Part shown: positions 23,623 to 33,497 of the stretch, piece after piece
Layout of the letters: each line of letters starts with the position of its first letter
Numbering within the stretch: the first letter of the stretch is position 1
DNA from: Nocardia higoensis
GTDB taxonomy: Bacteria > Actinomycetota > Actinomycetes > Mycobacteriales > Mycobacteriaceae
Length of the DNA: 64,000 nt
NCBI RefSeq assembly: GCF_015477835.1
Contig: NZ_JADLQN010000002.1
Location: 806,001 to 870,000 of the forward strand
Direction: 5' to 3'
Translations under genes and position numbers: made by a program
Notes under the pieces: model-generated
Databases searched by the model: none
The model's input: only the letters and a program-made list of their open reading frames with translations
Told to the model about the DNA's origin: nothing

Positions 23623-25125
23623 TCATCCGGCCCACGCGAGCCGGTAGTCGTTCAGGTCGAAATGCCCGCTGCGCCACGCCGCTTCGATCGTCGTCGACGG
23701 CCGCAGCGGCACATCACCGTGCTTGTCGAAGTAATAACTGTTGGCCGTGGCGCACCCCTCTTGCCAGAACACCTGCCCGCCGCGCCGGGCGAGCATCTCT
23801 CGGAAGAAGCGGTCGTTGGCCTCGGCGGTGACCTCGATCGAGGTGGCGTCGTGGTCGCGGGCGTGGCGCAGGCAGCGCAGGATGTGGCGGACCTGGTTCT
23901 CGATGAGGGCGAAGTAGGACGAGCCGTTGTAGCCGTAGGGGCCGATGACGGTGAAGAAGTTGGGGAAGCCGGGCACGCTGACGCCTTCATACGCTTGCAG
24001 ACGGTTCTCGTTCCACCATTGTTCGAGGTCACGGCCGCCGACGCCGCGCAGCCGGTAGGTGGGCATCTCACCTGCCTCCATCACCTTGAAGCCGGTGGCC
24101 AGGATGAGGACGTCGGCGGGGTGATCGGTGCCTGTGTGGGTGCGGATGCCGGTGGGGGTGATCTCGGCGATCGGATCGGTGTCGAGGGTGACGTTCGGGC
24201 GGTTGTACGTGGCCAGATAGTCGTTGGAGAAGCTCGGGCGTTTGCAGCCGAGGGTGTAGCGCGGGGTGAGCTTGTCGCGTACCACCGGGTCGTGGACCTG
24301 GCGGCGCAGGTGGGCGCGGGCGAGCCGTTCGGCGACGGCGGTGGTGGGAACGGTGTCGTGGTAGTGCGCGGAGATGGGGAACGTCAGTTCGACGTAGGTC
24401 TGGCTGGCCAGGCGGGTCAGCGCTTTGCCGCCGGGCATCCGCAGGGCCAGCCGAAGGGGAGCGGGCAGCGGGAGGTCGGGGCGGGGCAGACACCAGATGG
24501 GGGTGCGCTGGAAGACGGTCAGATGCGCGACCTTCGGGGCGATCTCGGGGATGACCTGAACCGCCGAGGCGCCGGTGCCGATGACGGCGACGCGCTTGCC
24601 GCGCAGATCCTGACGATGGTCCCAGCGCGCGGTGTGCATGGTCGCGCCGCCGAAATCGGCGACGCCGGGAATGTCGGGCAGCTTGGGGCGGGTGAGCGCG
24701 CCGGTGCCGCTGATGACGAAACGCGCGCGCAGCGGGGAGCCGTCGGCGGTGTGCAGCACCCAGACGTGGCGCTGTTCATCGAACTCGGCGGCGGTGACAG
24801 TGGTGGAGAAACGGATGTTGGGCCGCAACCGGTAGGTGTCGACGCACCATTCGGCATAGGCCTTCAGTTCGCGTCCCGGCGCATACACCCGCGACCAGTC
24901 GTCGCGCTGGGCGAAGGAGAACTGGTAGCTGAACGACGGGATGTCCACCGCCACGCCGGGATAGGTGTTCCAGTGCCAGGTGCCGCCGACGCCGTCCGCG
25001 TCGTCGACGACGAGGAAGTCCTCGAATCCGGCCTGCCGCAACTTGATCGCGGCGCCGATACCGGAGAACCCCGCGCCGACGACGATGATCTCGTGGTCGT
25101 AGGCGTCAGGTGATGGCGTCGGCAT
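23623..25125 (-). CDS. Flavin-containing (Baeyer-Villiger type) monooxygenase
   Basis: The 500-aa protein starts at the ATG at 25125 with GGAGGAG upstream. The FAD site is IIVVGAGFSGIGAAIKLRQ at residues 14-30. The Baeyer-Villiger fingerprint region is DFGGATMHTARWDH, and a second Rossmann motif for NADPH is VAVIGTGASAVQVIPEIA. Enzymes of this class insert oxygen next to ketones or oxidise heteroatoms. It follows the amidohydrolase on the same strand (68-nt gap), so the two may form a degradative unit. It converges on the metal-receptor gene 7 nt away. Confidence 0.88.
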   Translation of the reverse strand: MPTPSPDAYDHEIIVVGAGFSGIGAAIKLRQAGFEDFLVVDDADGVGGTWHWNTYPGVAVDIPSFSYQFSFAQRDDWSRVYAPGRELKAYAEWCVDTYRLRPNIRFSTTVTAAEFDEQRHVWVLHTADGSPLRARFVISGTGALTRPKLPDIPGVADFGGATMHTARWDHRQDLRGKRVAVIGTGASAVQVIPEIAPKVAHLTVFQRTPIWCLPRPDLPLPAPLRLALRMPGGKALTRLASQTYVELTFPISAHYHDTVPTTAVAERLARAHLRRQVHDPVVRDKLTPRYTLGCKRPSFSNDYLATYNRPNVTLDTDPIAEITPTGIRTHTGTDHPADVLILATGFKVMEAGEMPTYRLRGVGGRDLEQWWNENRLQAYEGVSVPGFPNFFTVIGPYGYNGSSYFALIENQVRHILRCLRHARDHDATSIEVTAEANDRFFREMLARRGGQVFWQEGCATANSYYFDKHGDVPLRPSTTIEAAWRSGHFDLNDYRLAWAG

Positions 25126-25193
25126 GGTGGATCTCCTCCGTGCGGTGACGACCTCGGTGCCGTCGGTCTGTTCGCGCGCGTGCCGCGGAGCCC

Positions 25194-26273
25194 TCAGGAC
25201 GGTGGCTCGATGCGGTAGACGCGTGCGGCGTTGTCGTGGAACGTCTTGGCGAGAACGCCGCCGTCGCCGCCGTGCTCGGTGATCGCGGTGGACACGGCGG
25301 CGACGCTGTCGGCGATCGTGGTGATCGCCTTGTCCACCGGGAAGTTCGATCCCCAGATCAGCCGGTCGGGGCCGAAGCAGTCGAGGGCGTGGGTGACCAG
25401 CGGGCGGATCCGGTCCACCAGTACCGGGGCGGTGGTGGTGTGTCCGCGCCGAGGCACCGGATGCCCGAGGATCGGCATCGCCAGTCCGCTCACCTTCGCG
25501 ACCACCTGCGGGTGGGCGGCCAGCTCGGCGATGTCGTCGCGCCAGCGTTGCAGCAGCTCGTGGCGCCGCTCGGGGGTGTGTCCGGTCTCCCGGCCGACTC
25601 CGCCGAATGCGCCCGCCGGTGTGGCCAGATGGTTCAGCACGATGGTGACCTCGGGATAGCGCGCGGCCAGAGCGGTGACCTGCGGCAACTGATGCGAGTA
25701 GACCCATGCCTCGAAGACCAGTCCCCGCTCGGCGAGTTCACCGAAACCGTGAAGGAACGCCCGAGAGGTCAGTGCGCTCGGGTCGTGGGTGTAGACGCGC
25801 ACATCCGGGTCGGGATGGTGGGCGACCATCGTGCGGATGCCCCGCAGCAGCGGCGAGGCGCTCTGGTGGGCGTCGAGCAGGTCGGCGAAACCGGGAGCGG
25901 CCGGATCGGCGGAACCGACGATCCCGGCCAGCGGCGGGGTGTCGACACCGAAAGGCAGGCCGGCCACCCATCGGGTCTCCTCGGCCTTGCCGGTCACCCC
26001 CTTGCCGTGCCACTCCACCTCGATGTGCACGACGCCCTCGACCGGCACACCGGTGGCGTCGGCGCGATAGTCGGCGGGCAGATAGGGGTTCAGGTACGCG
26101 GTCGGGTCGCCGACGAACTCCCGGTCCCGCACGCTCGCCAAGCGCACGGCCAGCGAGATCGGCAGCGGCACGTACTTCAGCAGCCGGGCGGTGGTGCTGA
26201 AGCCCCGCGGGGTCCCCAGCGGATCCCACTGGTGGATGTGTGCGTCGATGACACGCAGATCGCCGGGGTTCAT
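25194..26273 (-). CDS. Amidohydrolase 2 family metal-dependent hydrolase
   Basis: The predicted protein has 359 aa from the ATG at 26273, which has GGGAGG 7 nt upstream; ATG 26288 is a weaker alternative. The N-terminal metal motif is VIDAHIHQWDP (His12 and His14). TIVLNHLATPAG and the C-terminal IWGSNFPVDKA supply the usual later His and Asp-containing positions of the TIM-barrel amidohydrolase 2 family (ACMSD/lactonase-like). The substrate is unknown; a lactone or carboxylated ring product from the neighbouring monooxygenase is plausible. It lies 60 nt downstream of icmF. Confidence 0.82.
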   Translation of the reverse strand: MNPGDLRVIDAHIHQWDPLGTPRGFSTTARLLKYVPLPISLAVRLASVRDREFVGDPTAYLNPYLPADYRADATGVPVEGVVHIEVEWHGKGVTGKAEETRWVAGLPFGVDTPPLAGIVGSADPAAPGFADLLDAHQSASPLLRGIRTMVAHHPDPDVRVYTHDPSALTSRAFLHGFGELAERGLVFEAWVYSHQLPQVTALAARYPEVTIVLNHLATPAGAFGGVGRETGHTPERRHELLQRWRDDIAELAAHPQVVAKVSGLAMPILGHPVPRRGHTTTAPVLVDRIRPLVTHALDCFGPDRLIWGSNFPVDKAITTIADSVAAVSTAITEHGGDGGVLAKTFHDNAARVYRIEPPS

Positions 26274-26333
26274 CGCCGGTCCTCCCATCGCCTCCGTCGG
26301 GTCCATCGCCGGGTACCCGGTCGCCGGACAGGC

Positions 26334-29300
26334 TCACACATTGCGCCGATACTGCCCGCCGACGGTGAAGAACGCGTCGGTGACCTGCTCGAGCGAGCAC
26401 ACCCGGGCGGCATCCATGAGGACCTCGAAGATGTTCTCGTCGGTGCGGGCGACGGCCTCGAGCCGGGCCAGCGCGTCGCGCGCCTGCTCGCGATGGCTGT
26501 CCTGGAACCCGCGCACCCGGTCGAGTTGGGACTTCTTCTCCTGCTCGGTGGCGCGGGCCAGTTCGATGGTGCGCTCGGGCTCGGCGCGCTCGTTGCGGAA
26601 GGTGTTCACACCGATGATCGGCAGCGAGCCGTCGTGCTTGCGGTGCTCGTAGAGCATGGACTCGTCCTGGATCTTGCCGCGCTGGTAGCCGGTCTCCATC
26701 GCGCCGAGCACGCCGCCGCGTTCGCTGATCCGCTCGAACTCGACCAGCACGGCCTCCTCGACCAGGTCGGTGAGCTCATCGATGATGAACGCGCCTTGCA
26801 GCGGGTTCTCGTTCATCGCCAGGCCCCATTCGGAGTTGATGATCAGCTGGATGGCCAGCGCGCGGCGCACCGAATCCTCGGTGGGGGTGGTGACGGCCTC
26901 GTCGTAGGCGTTGGTGTGCAGGCTGTTGCAGTTGTCGTAGATGGCGATCAGTGCTTGCAGGGTGGTGCGGATGTCGTTGAAGTTCATCTCCTGGGCGTGC
27001 AGCGAGCGACCCGAGGTCTGCACGTGGTACTTGAGTTTCTGCGAGCGCTCGGCCGCGCCGTATTTGTCGCGCAGCGCGATCGCCCAGATGCGGCGGGCCA
27101 CTCGCCCGATCACCGAGTACTCCGGGTCCATGCCGTTGGAGAAGAAGAACGACAGGTTCGGTGCGAAATCGTCGATGTGCATTCCGCGCGCGAGATAGGA
27201 CTCGACGTAGGTGAAGCCGTTGGCGAGGGTGAAGGCCAGCTGGCTGATGGGGTTCGCACCCGCCTCGGCGATGTGATAGCCCGAGATCGACACCGAGTAG
27301 AAGTTGCGGACCTTGTTGCGCACGAACCATTCCTGGATGTCGGCCATCATGCGCAAGCTGAACTCGGTGGAGAAGATGCAGGTGTTCTGCCCCTGATCCT
27401 CCTTGAGGATGTCGGCCTGCACCGTGCCGCGCACGGTCGACAGCGTGCGCGCCCTGATCTCGGCGGCCTCCTGCTCGGTGGGCTCGCGGCCCGCGTCGGC
27501 GCAGAACCGGTCCAGCGCCTGGTCGATGGCGGTGTTGAGGAAGAAGGCCAGGATGGTGGGTGCGGGGCCGTTGATGGTCATCGACACCGAGGTGGTCGGC
27601 GCGGTGAGGTCGAAACCGTCGTAGAGCGCCTTCATGTCCTCGATGGTGGCGATGGAGACGCCGGAGGTGCCGACCTTGCCGTAGATGTCGGGGCGCTCGT
27701 CGGGGTCGCGGCCGTACAGAGTGACCGAGTCGAAGGCGGTCGACAGGCGCTTGGCGTCGGAATGCTCGGAGAGCACCTTGAACCGGCGGTTGGTGCGGAA
27801 CGGGTCGCCTTCACCGGCGAACATGCGGGCGGGGTCCTCGTTGTCGCGCTTGAACGGGAACACCCCGGCGGTGAACGGAAAGTGGCCGGGCAGGTTCTCC
27901 GCGCGCAAGAATCTCAGCAGCTCACCCTGATCGGTGAAGCGCGGCAGCGCGACGCGGGGAATGCTGCTGCCCGACAACGAGGTACGGCGCAGGGTGGTGT
28001 GGATCTCGCGATCGCGCACCCGCACCACCTGTTCCTCGCCGCGGTAGCTCTCGGCCAGGGCGGGCCACTCGGCGAGCAGGGCGGCGTTGTCGGCATCGAG
28101 GTTCGCCCGCGCGGAGTCGAGCAGTTCGGCGACCGAGGTGTCCTCGGGCAGCTCGGCGGCGACCAGTTCCAGGCGCTGCACCCGCTGCGCCGCGCTCACC
28201 TGTTCGGCGGTGCGGGCGTGGTAGCCGCGCACGGTGTCGGCGATCTCGGCCAGGTAGCGCACCCGCGAGGTGGGGATGATCTGAGCGAAGCGGGTGGACA
28301 CCCGGGTGTCCACCCGCGGCAGCACGCCCTCGGCCACCGGCAGCCCACGCGCGGCGAGCAACCCGATCAGGTGCTGGTACAGCGCGGTCACGCCGTCGTC
28401 GTTGAACGTGGCCGCACTGGTGCCGAACACCGGCATGTCCTCGGGCGAGGAACCGAAGGCCTCCCGGTTGCGCACCAGCTGGCGGGAGACATCGCGCACC
28501 GCGTCGGCGCCACCGCGGCGCTCGAACTTGTTGATCGCCACCACTTCGGCGAAATCGAGCATGTCGATCTTCTCGAGCTGGGAAGCCGCGCCGAATTCCG
28601 GCGTCATGACATACATCGGCACGTCCACGTGATCGACGATGGCCGCGTCTCCTTGGCCGATCCCGGGGGTCTCCAGCACGATCAGGTCGTATCCGGCGGC
28701 CTTGCACACCGCGATGATGCTGTCGATGTCGTGCGGGAGTTCGTGCCCGCCGCGGGTGGCCAGCGAGCGGAAGAACAGGTGGTCGCCGTCGAGGGAGTTC
28801 ATCCTGATGCGGTCGCCGAGCAGCGCCCCGCCGCCGCGACGGCGGGTCGGGTCGACGGCCAGGATCGCCACCCGCAGCTTGTCCTGCTGGTCGGTGCACA
28901 GCCTGCGCACCAATTCGTCGGTCAGCGAGGACTTTCCGGACCCGCCGGTGCCGGTGATGCCGAGCACGGGGACGGTCCTGCCCGCGGCGGCCGCCAGCAG
29001 TGCCTGCCGATCGGCCGCGGGCAGCGCGTCCTGTTGCAGGCAGGTGATGGCGCGCGCCAGGGCCGTCCGGTCACCGGCCAGGACCGCGTCCACCGCGGGC
29101 GGCCGCTCGGACAGGTCGACATCGCAGTCGGCGATCAGTTGGTTGATCATGCCGGGCAGACCCAGCCGCTGACCGTCCTCGGGGGAGAAGATCCGCACGC
29201 CGGATTCGGCGAGCCGCTCGATCTCCTCGGGCACGATCACGCCGCCCCCACCGCCGAAGATCCGCACGTGTCCGGCACCCGCCTCCCGCAGCGCCGTCGC

Positions 29301-29552
29301 CAGATACTCGAAGTACTCGACGTGTCCGCCCTGGTAGGAGCTGACCGCGACGCCCTGGACGTCTTCTTCGATCGCGGCGGCGACCACTTCGTGGACCGCG
29401 CGGTTGTGGCCGAGGTGGATCACCTCCGCCCCTTGGGCCTGCAGGATGCGGCGCATGATGTTGATCGCGGCGTCGTGGCCGTCGAACAGCGCGGCCGAGG
29501 TCACGAAGCGGACCGGGTTGACGGGTTGGTGGAGCGTGCTGCTGTCGGCCAC
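26334..29552 (-). CDS. icmF: Fused isobutyryl-CoA mutase (IcmF)
   Basis: The 1,072-aa fusion starts at a GTG at 29552 with GGAGG 7 nt upstream. The order is: an N-terminal B12-binding domain (DGHDAAI with His26 as lower cobalt ligand, then SSYQGGH); a MeaI-like G-protein chaperone (GITGTGGSGKSS Walker A near residue 200, ETPGIGQGD); and the mutase barrel (YGRDPDERPDIYGKVG, SISGYHIAEAGANP). This order defines IcmF. It interconverts isobutyryl-CoA and n-butyryl-CoA with adenosylcobalamin, and the GTPase helps load the cofactor. It is divergent from the mmsA operon, which consumes isobutyryl-CoA. Confidence 0.95.
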   Translation of the reverse strand: MADSSTLHQPVNPVRFVTSAALFDGHDAAINIMRRILQAQGAEVIHLGHNRAVHEVVAAAIEEDVQGVAVSSYQGGHVEYFEYLATALREAGAGHVRIFGGGGGVIVPEEIERLAESGVRIFSPEDGQRLGLPGMINQLIADCDVDLSERPPAVDAVLAGDRTALARAITCLQQDALPAADRQALLAAAAGRTVPVLGITGTGGSGKSSLTDELVRRLCTDQQDKLRVAILAVDPTRRRGGGALLGDRIRMNSLDGDHLFFRSLATRGGHELPHDIDSIIAVCKAAGYDLIVLETPGIGQGDAAIVDHVDVPMYVMTPEFGAASQLEKIDMLDFAEVVAINKFERRGGADAVRDVSRQLVRNREAFGSSPEDMPVFGTSAATFNDDGVTALYQHLIGLLAARGLPVAEGVLPRVDTRVSTRFAQIIPTSRVRYLAEIADTVRGYHARTAEQVSAAQRVQRLELVAAELPEDTSVAELLDSARANLDADNAALLAEWPALAESYRGEEQVVRVRDREIHTTLRRTSLSGSSIPRVALPRFTDQGELLRFLRAENLPGHFPFTAGVFPFKRDNEDPARMFAGEGDPFRTNRRFKVLSEHSDAKRLSTAFDSVTLYGRDPDERPDIYGKVGTSGVSIATIEDMKALYDGFDLTAPTTSVSMTINGPAPTILAFFLNTAIDQALDRFCADAGREPTEQEAAEIRARTLSTVRGTVQADILKEDQGQNTCIFSTEFSLRMMADIQEWFVRNKVRNFYSVSISGYHIAEAGANPISQLAFTLANGFTYVESYLARGMHIDDFAPNLSFFFSNGMDPEYSVIGRVARRIWAIALRDKYGAAERSQKLKYHVQTSGRSLHAQEMNFNDIRTTLQALIAIYDNCNSLHTNAYDEAVTTPTEDSVRRALAIQLIINSEWGLAMNENPLQGAFIIDELTDLVEEAVLVEFERISERGGVLGAMETGYQRGKIQDESMLYEHRKHDGSLPIIGVNTFRNERAEPERTIELARATEQEKKSQLDRVRGFQDSHREQARDALARLEAVARTDENIFEVLMDAARVCSLEQVTDAFFTVGGQYRRNV

Positions 29553-29689
29553 GAATGTCCTCCGGCGAGTCCTGGGGCGCCCGAATACTAGGACGTCATA
29601 GGAATACTACGGTGATGCCGATCACATCGCTATGGGAGTTCGATCGACATGACGGGCTTGACATCCGAGGTCGTCCGGTGGGATGGATC

Positions 29690-29713
29690 ACATCCGATAA
29701 TTTACTTGGATGT
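29690..29713. promoter_or_regulatory. Inverted repeat in the icmF-mmsA divergent spacer
   Basis: ACATCC (29690-29695) and GGATGT (29708-29713) flank 12 AT-rich bases. A third ACATCC lies at 29661-29666, directly overlapping a consensus TTGACA (29658-29663). The AT-rich stretch and TATAGG at 29719-29724 are unusual in this GC-rich DNA. This is the probable promoter/operator zone for both icmF and mmsA; the regulator is unknown. Confidence 0.5.
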
Positions 29714-29782
29714 CCAACTATAGGATGACCGAGATCGCGCATCCTCTGCGCGCGTCTGCGACGACAAACAAGAAGGACTGTC

Positions 29783-31282
29783 ATGGTTCGGGAACTCACG
29801 CATTTCATCGGCGGACAGCACGTCGCCGGCACCTCGGGCAAGTTCGGTGACGTCTACGACCCGAACATCGGCGAGGTGCAGGCTCGGGTGCCGCTGGCGA
29901 GCAAGTCCGAGGTCGAGGCCGTCATCGCCAACGCCGAAGAGGCGCAAAAGGTCTGGGCCGCGTTCAATCCACAGAAGCGCGCCCGCGTCCTGATGAAGTT
30001 CCTGACCCTGGTGCAGGACGAGATGGACAGCCTCGCGGCGCTGCTGTCCAGCGAGCACGGCAAGACCATCCCCGACGCCAAGGGCGACATCCAGCGCGGC
30101 CTCGAGGTCATCGAGTTCGCCGTCGGCATCCCGCACCTGCTCAAGGGCGAATACAGCGAGAGCGCGGGCACCGGCATCGACGTCTACTCGATGCGTCAGC
30201 CGCTCGGCGTCGTCGCGGGCATCACCCCGTTCAACTTCCCGGCCATGATCCCGCTGTGGAAGGCCGGTCCGGCGCTGGCCACCGGCAACGCGTTCGTGCT
30301 CAAGCCCTCCGAGCGCGACCCCTCGGTGCCGCTGCGCCTGGCCGAGCTGTTCCTCGAGGCCGGTCTGCCGCCGGGGGTGTTCAACGTGGTCAACGGTGAC
30401 AAGGAAGCCGTCGACACGCTGCTGCACGACCCGCGGATCAAGGCCGTCGGCTTCGTCGGCTCCACCCCGATCGCGCAGTACATCTACGAGACCGCCACCG
30501 CCAACGGCAAGCGCGCGCAGTGCTTCGGCGGCGCCAAGAACCACGCCATCGTCATGCCCGACGCCGACCTCGACGATGTCGCCGACCAGCTGATCGGCGC
30601 GGGCTACGGCTCGGCCGGTGAGCGCTGCATGGCCATCTCGGTGGCCGTCCCGGTCGGTGAGGAGACCGCCGATCGCCTGGTCGCCAAGCTGACCGAGCGC
30701 GTGCACAAGCTCAATGTCGGCCGCTCCGACGACCTCGGCGCCGACTTCGGCCCGCTGGTCGGCAAGGACGGCGTGGACCGGGTGAACAACTACGTCCAGA
30801 TCGGCATCGACGAGGGCGCCGAGCTCGTCGTCGACGGCCGCGGCCTGACCGTCGAGGGCGGCGAGAACGGCTACTTCGTCGGCGCCACCCTGTTCGACAA
30901 GGTCACCCCGGAGATGCGTATCTACAAGGAAGAGATCTTCGGCCCCGTGGTGGCGGTCGTGCGCGCCGCGGACTACGAAGAAGGCCTGCGCCTGGCCAAC
31001 GAACACGAGTACGGCAACGGCGTGGCCATCTTCACCCGCGACGGCGACACCGCCCGCGATTTCGCCGCCCGCGTGCAGGTCGGCATGGTCGGCATCAACG
31101 TCCCGATTCCGGTCCCGATCGCGTACTACACCTTCGGCGGCTGGAAGCGCTCGGGCTTCGGCGACCTGAACCAGCACGGTCCCGACTCGATCCGCTTCTA
31201 CACCAAGACCAAGACGGTGACGCAGCGCTGGCCCTCCGGGCTCAAGGAGAGCAACGCCTTCGTCATCCCGACGATGGACTGA
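29783..31282 (+). CDS. mmsA: Methylmalonate-semialdehyde dehydrogenase (CoA-acylating)
   Basis: The 499-aa aldehyde dehydrogenase has the catalytic Cys282 in GYGSAGERCMAIS, the MmsA form of the ALDH active site, and the substrate block VAGITPFNFPAMIPLWKAGPAL. It oxidises methylmalonate semialdehyde to propionyl-CoA and CO2, the end of valine breakdown. It is the first gene of the operon mmsA-acd-hibch-mmsB-ech and lies 8 nt before the acyl-CoA dehydrogenase gene. Confidence 0.96.
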   Translation: MVRELTHFIGGQHVAGTSGKFGDVYDPNIGEVQARVPLASKSEVEAVIANAEEAQKVWAAFNPQKRARVLMKFLTLVQDEMDSLAALLSSEHGKTIPDAKGDIQRGLEVIEFAVGIPHLLKGEYSESAGTGIDVYSMRQPLGVVAGITPFNFPAMIPLWKAGPALATGNAFVLKPSERDPSVPLRLAELFLEAGLPPGVFNVVNGDKEAVDTLLHDPRIKAVGFVGSTPIAQYIYETATANGKRAQCFGGAKNHAIVMPDADLDDVADQLIGAGYGSAGERCMAISVAVPVGEETADRLVAKLTERVHKLNVGRSDDLGADFGPLVGKDGVDRVNNYVQIGIDEGAELVVDGRGLTVEGGENGYFVGATLFDKVTPEMRIYKEEIFGPVVAVVRAADYEEGLRLANEHEYGNGVAIFTRDGDTARDFAARVQVGMVGINVPIPVPIAYYTFGGWKRSGFGDLNQHGPDSIRFYTKTKTVTQRWPSGLKESNAFVIPTMD

Positions 31283-31290
31283 CAGCCGCG

Positions 31291-32430
31291 ATGTTCACAC
31301 TCGACGAGGACGAACGGGCGATCCGCGACACCGCGCGCGAATTCGCCGACGAGTTCCTTGCGCCGAACGCGCTGGAATGGGACGAGAAGAAGCACTTCCC
31401 GGTCGACGTGCTGCGCAAGGCCGGGCCGCTCGGGCTCGGCGGCATCTACGTCGGTGAGGAGTTCGGCGGCTCGGGCCTGCGCAGGCTCGACGCGGTCCGC
31501 ATCTTCGAGCAGCTGTCCACCGGCTGCCCGGCGGTCGCCGCCTACATCTCCATCCACAACATGGCGACGTGGATGATCGACGCCTACGGCACGCGGGAGC
31601 AGCGCGCCCACTGGCTGCCCGGGCTGACCTCGATGGAACTGCTCGGCAGCTACGCGCTGACCGAGCCGGGGGTCGGCTCGGACGCGGCGGCGCTGAGCAC
31701 CAAGGCCGTGCGCGACGGTGCGGACTACATCCTCAACGGCGCCAAGCAGTTCATCTCCGGCGCGGGCGCCAACGACGTGTACGTGATGATGGTGCGCACC
31801 GGCGAAGACGGCGCGCGCGGCATCTCGGCGCTGATCATCCCGGCCGACACCCCCGGGCTGTCGGTCGGGCCCAACGAGAAGAAGATGGGCTGGAACGCCC
31901 AGCCGACCCGGCAGGTCATCCTGGAGGACGCGCGGGTGCCGGTCGCCAATCGCCTCGGCGAAGAAGGCGACGGCTTCCGCATCGCGATGAACGGGCTCAA
32001 CGGCGGACGGCTGAACATCGCCGCCTGCTCGATGGGTGGCGCGCAAGCCGCGCTGGACAAGACCGTTCCGTACCTCACCGAGCGGCAGGCGTTCGGCAAG
32101 CCGCTGGTGCGCAACCAGGCCCTGCAGTTCGAACTGGCGGATATGCGCACCGAGCTGGAAGCGGCCAGGACCCTGCTGTGGCGGGCCGCGGCCGCCCTGG
32201 ACGCCGACGCCCCCGACAAGGTGGAGCTGTGCGCGATGGCGAAGCGCTTCGCCACCGACGTGGGCTTCGAGGTCGCCAACAAGGCCCTGCAAATGCACGG
32301 CGGTTACGGTTACTTGGCCGAATACGGCTTGGAGAAGATCGTCCGGGATCTGCGCGTGCACCAGATCCTCGAGGGCACCAACGAGATCATGCGGGTGGTC
32401 GTCGCCCGCTCGGTCGTAGGAGCAGCATGA
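31291..32430 (+). CDS. Acyl-CoA dehydrogenase, probable isobutyryl-CoA dehydrogenase
   Basis: The 379-aa protein has full acyl-CoA dehydrogenase architecture. It has the FAD/substrate block ALTEPGVGSDAAAL and KQFISGAGANDVYVMMVRT, and the C-terminal helix bundle QMHGGYGYLAEYGLEKIVRDLRVHQILEGTNEIM with the catalytic-base region (Glu of AEYGLEK). Its place between mmsA and the hydroxyisobutyryl-CoA hydrolase points to isobutyryl-CoA as substrate. The stop overlaps the next start (ATGA). Confidence 0.93.
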   Translation: MFTLDEDERAIRDTAREFADEFLAPNALEWDEKKHFPVDVLRKAGPLGLGGIYVGEEFGGSGLRRLDAVRIFEQLSTGCPAVAAYISIHNMATWMIDAYGTREQRAHWLPGLTSMELLGSYALTEPGVGSDAAALSTKAVRDGADYILNGAKQFISGAGANDVYVMMVRTGEDGARGISALIIPADTPGLSVGPNEKKMGWNAQPTRQVILEDARVPVANRLGEEGDGFRIAMNGLNGGRLNIAACSMGGAQAALDKTVPYLTERQAFGKPLVRNQALQFELADMRTELEAARTLLWRAAAALDADAPDKVELCAMAKRFATDVGFEVANKALQMHGGYGYLAEYGLEKIVRDLRVHQILEGTNEIMRVVVARSVVGAA

Positions 32431-33497
32431 CCACCGAACCTGAAGTTCTCATCGACAAGCGTGACGGCGTCGGCTCGATCACGCTCAACCGGCCCAAGGC
32501 CATCAACGCGCTCAATCATCCGATGGCCCTGGCCATCACCGACGCGCTGCGGTCCTGGGCCGACGACGAGGAGGTGCGCACCGTCGTCGTCACCGGCGCG
32601 GGCGAGCGCGGCCTGTGCGCGGGCGGCGACATCGTCGCCATCCACGCCGACGCGAAGTCCGGCGGCGCGAACGCCGACTCGCCGACCGGCGTGTTCTGGC
32701 GCGACGAGTACATCCTCAACGCGCTCATCGGCAGCTACCCCAAGCCGTATGTCGTGGTCATGGACGGCATCGTGATGGGCGGCGGCGTCGGCCTGTCCGG
32801 GCACGGCAGCCACCGCATCGTCACCGAGCGCTCCAAGATCGGTATGCCCGAGGTCGGCATCGGTTTCGTCCCCGACGTGGGCGGCACCTACCTGCTCTCG
32901 CGCGCACCGGGGGAGATCGGCACGCACGTGGCGCTGACCACCGCCCGGATGACCGCGGGCGACGCCATCGCCACCGGCTTCGCCGACTACTTCGTCAGCT
33001 CGGAGAACATCCCGCCGCTGCTGGACACCCTGCGCGCCGAGCCCGCCGACATCGCGATCGCCAAGTTCGCCACGGCCGCACCGGAATCCGGCCTGGCCGC
33101 CGGGCGCGACTGGATCGACGCCTGCTACGGCGCGAGCACCGTCGAGGAGATCGTGTCCCGCCTGGAGACCGCCGACGCGCCGGAGGCCAGGGCGGCGGCG
33201 GCCGAGATCCTGGCGAAATCGCCGGTCGCGCTGAAGGTCACGCTGCGTTCGCTGCGCGCCGCGCGCGAGCTGACCAGCCTGGAGGCGGTGCTGAACGAGG
33301 AATACCGCGTGTCCATCGCCTCGCTCGGCTCCCACGATCTGGTCGAGGGCATCCGCGCGCAGGTGATCGACAAGGACCGCAACCCGCAATGGAACCCGGC
33401 GACCCTGGCCGATGTCAGCGACGCGCAGGTCGCGGCCTACTTCGTCGAACTCGGTGACAAGGAACTGGGTCTGGTGACCCCGGAGGCACAGCAGTGA
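32427..33497 (+). CDS. 3-hydroxyisobutyryl-CoA hydrolase (enoyl-CoA hydratase/isomerase superfamily)
   Basis: The 356-aa protein is longer than a simple enoyl-CoA hydratase. It has the HIBCH signatures GGGVGLSGHGSHRIVTERSKIGMPEVGIGFVPDVGGTYLLSRAPG around residues 118-160, with the catalytic Glu and Asp in MPE and PDVG, and AGGDI for the oxyanion hole. It releases 3-hydroxyisobutyrate from its CoA ester. Overlaps on both sides (ATGA and GTGA) show tight coupling inside the valine operon. Confidence 0.92.
   Translation: MTTEPEVLIDKRDGVGSITLNRPKAINALNHPMALAITDALRSWADDEEVRTVVVTGAGERGLCAGGDIVAIHADAKSGGANADSPTGVFWRDEYILNALIGSYPKPYVVVMDGIVMGGGVGLSGHGSHRIVTERSKIGMPEVGIGFVPDVGGTYLLSRAPGEIGTHVALTTARMTAGDAIATGFADYFVSSENIPPLLDTLRAEPADIAIAKFATAAPESGLAAGRDWIDACYGASTVEEIVSRLETADAPEARAAAAEILAKSPVALKVTLRSLRAARELTSLEAVLNEEYRVSIASLGSHDLVEGIRAQVIDKDRNPQWNPATLADVSDAQVAAYFVELGDKELGLVTPEAQQ

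Noticed and set aside
25236..29591. A 1,451-codon plus-strand open frame opposite icmF and the amidohydrolase
   Set aside because: It is an antisense shadow caused by high GC3 in the real minus-strand genes; its protein is low-complexity His/Arg/Gly/Val with no family motif.
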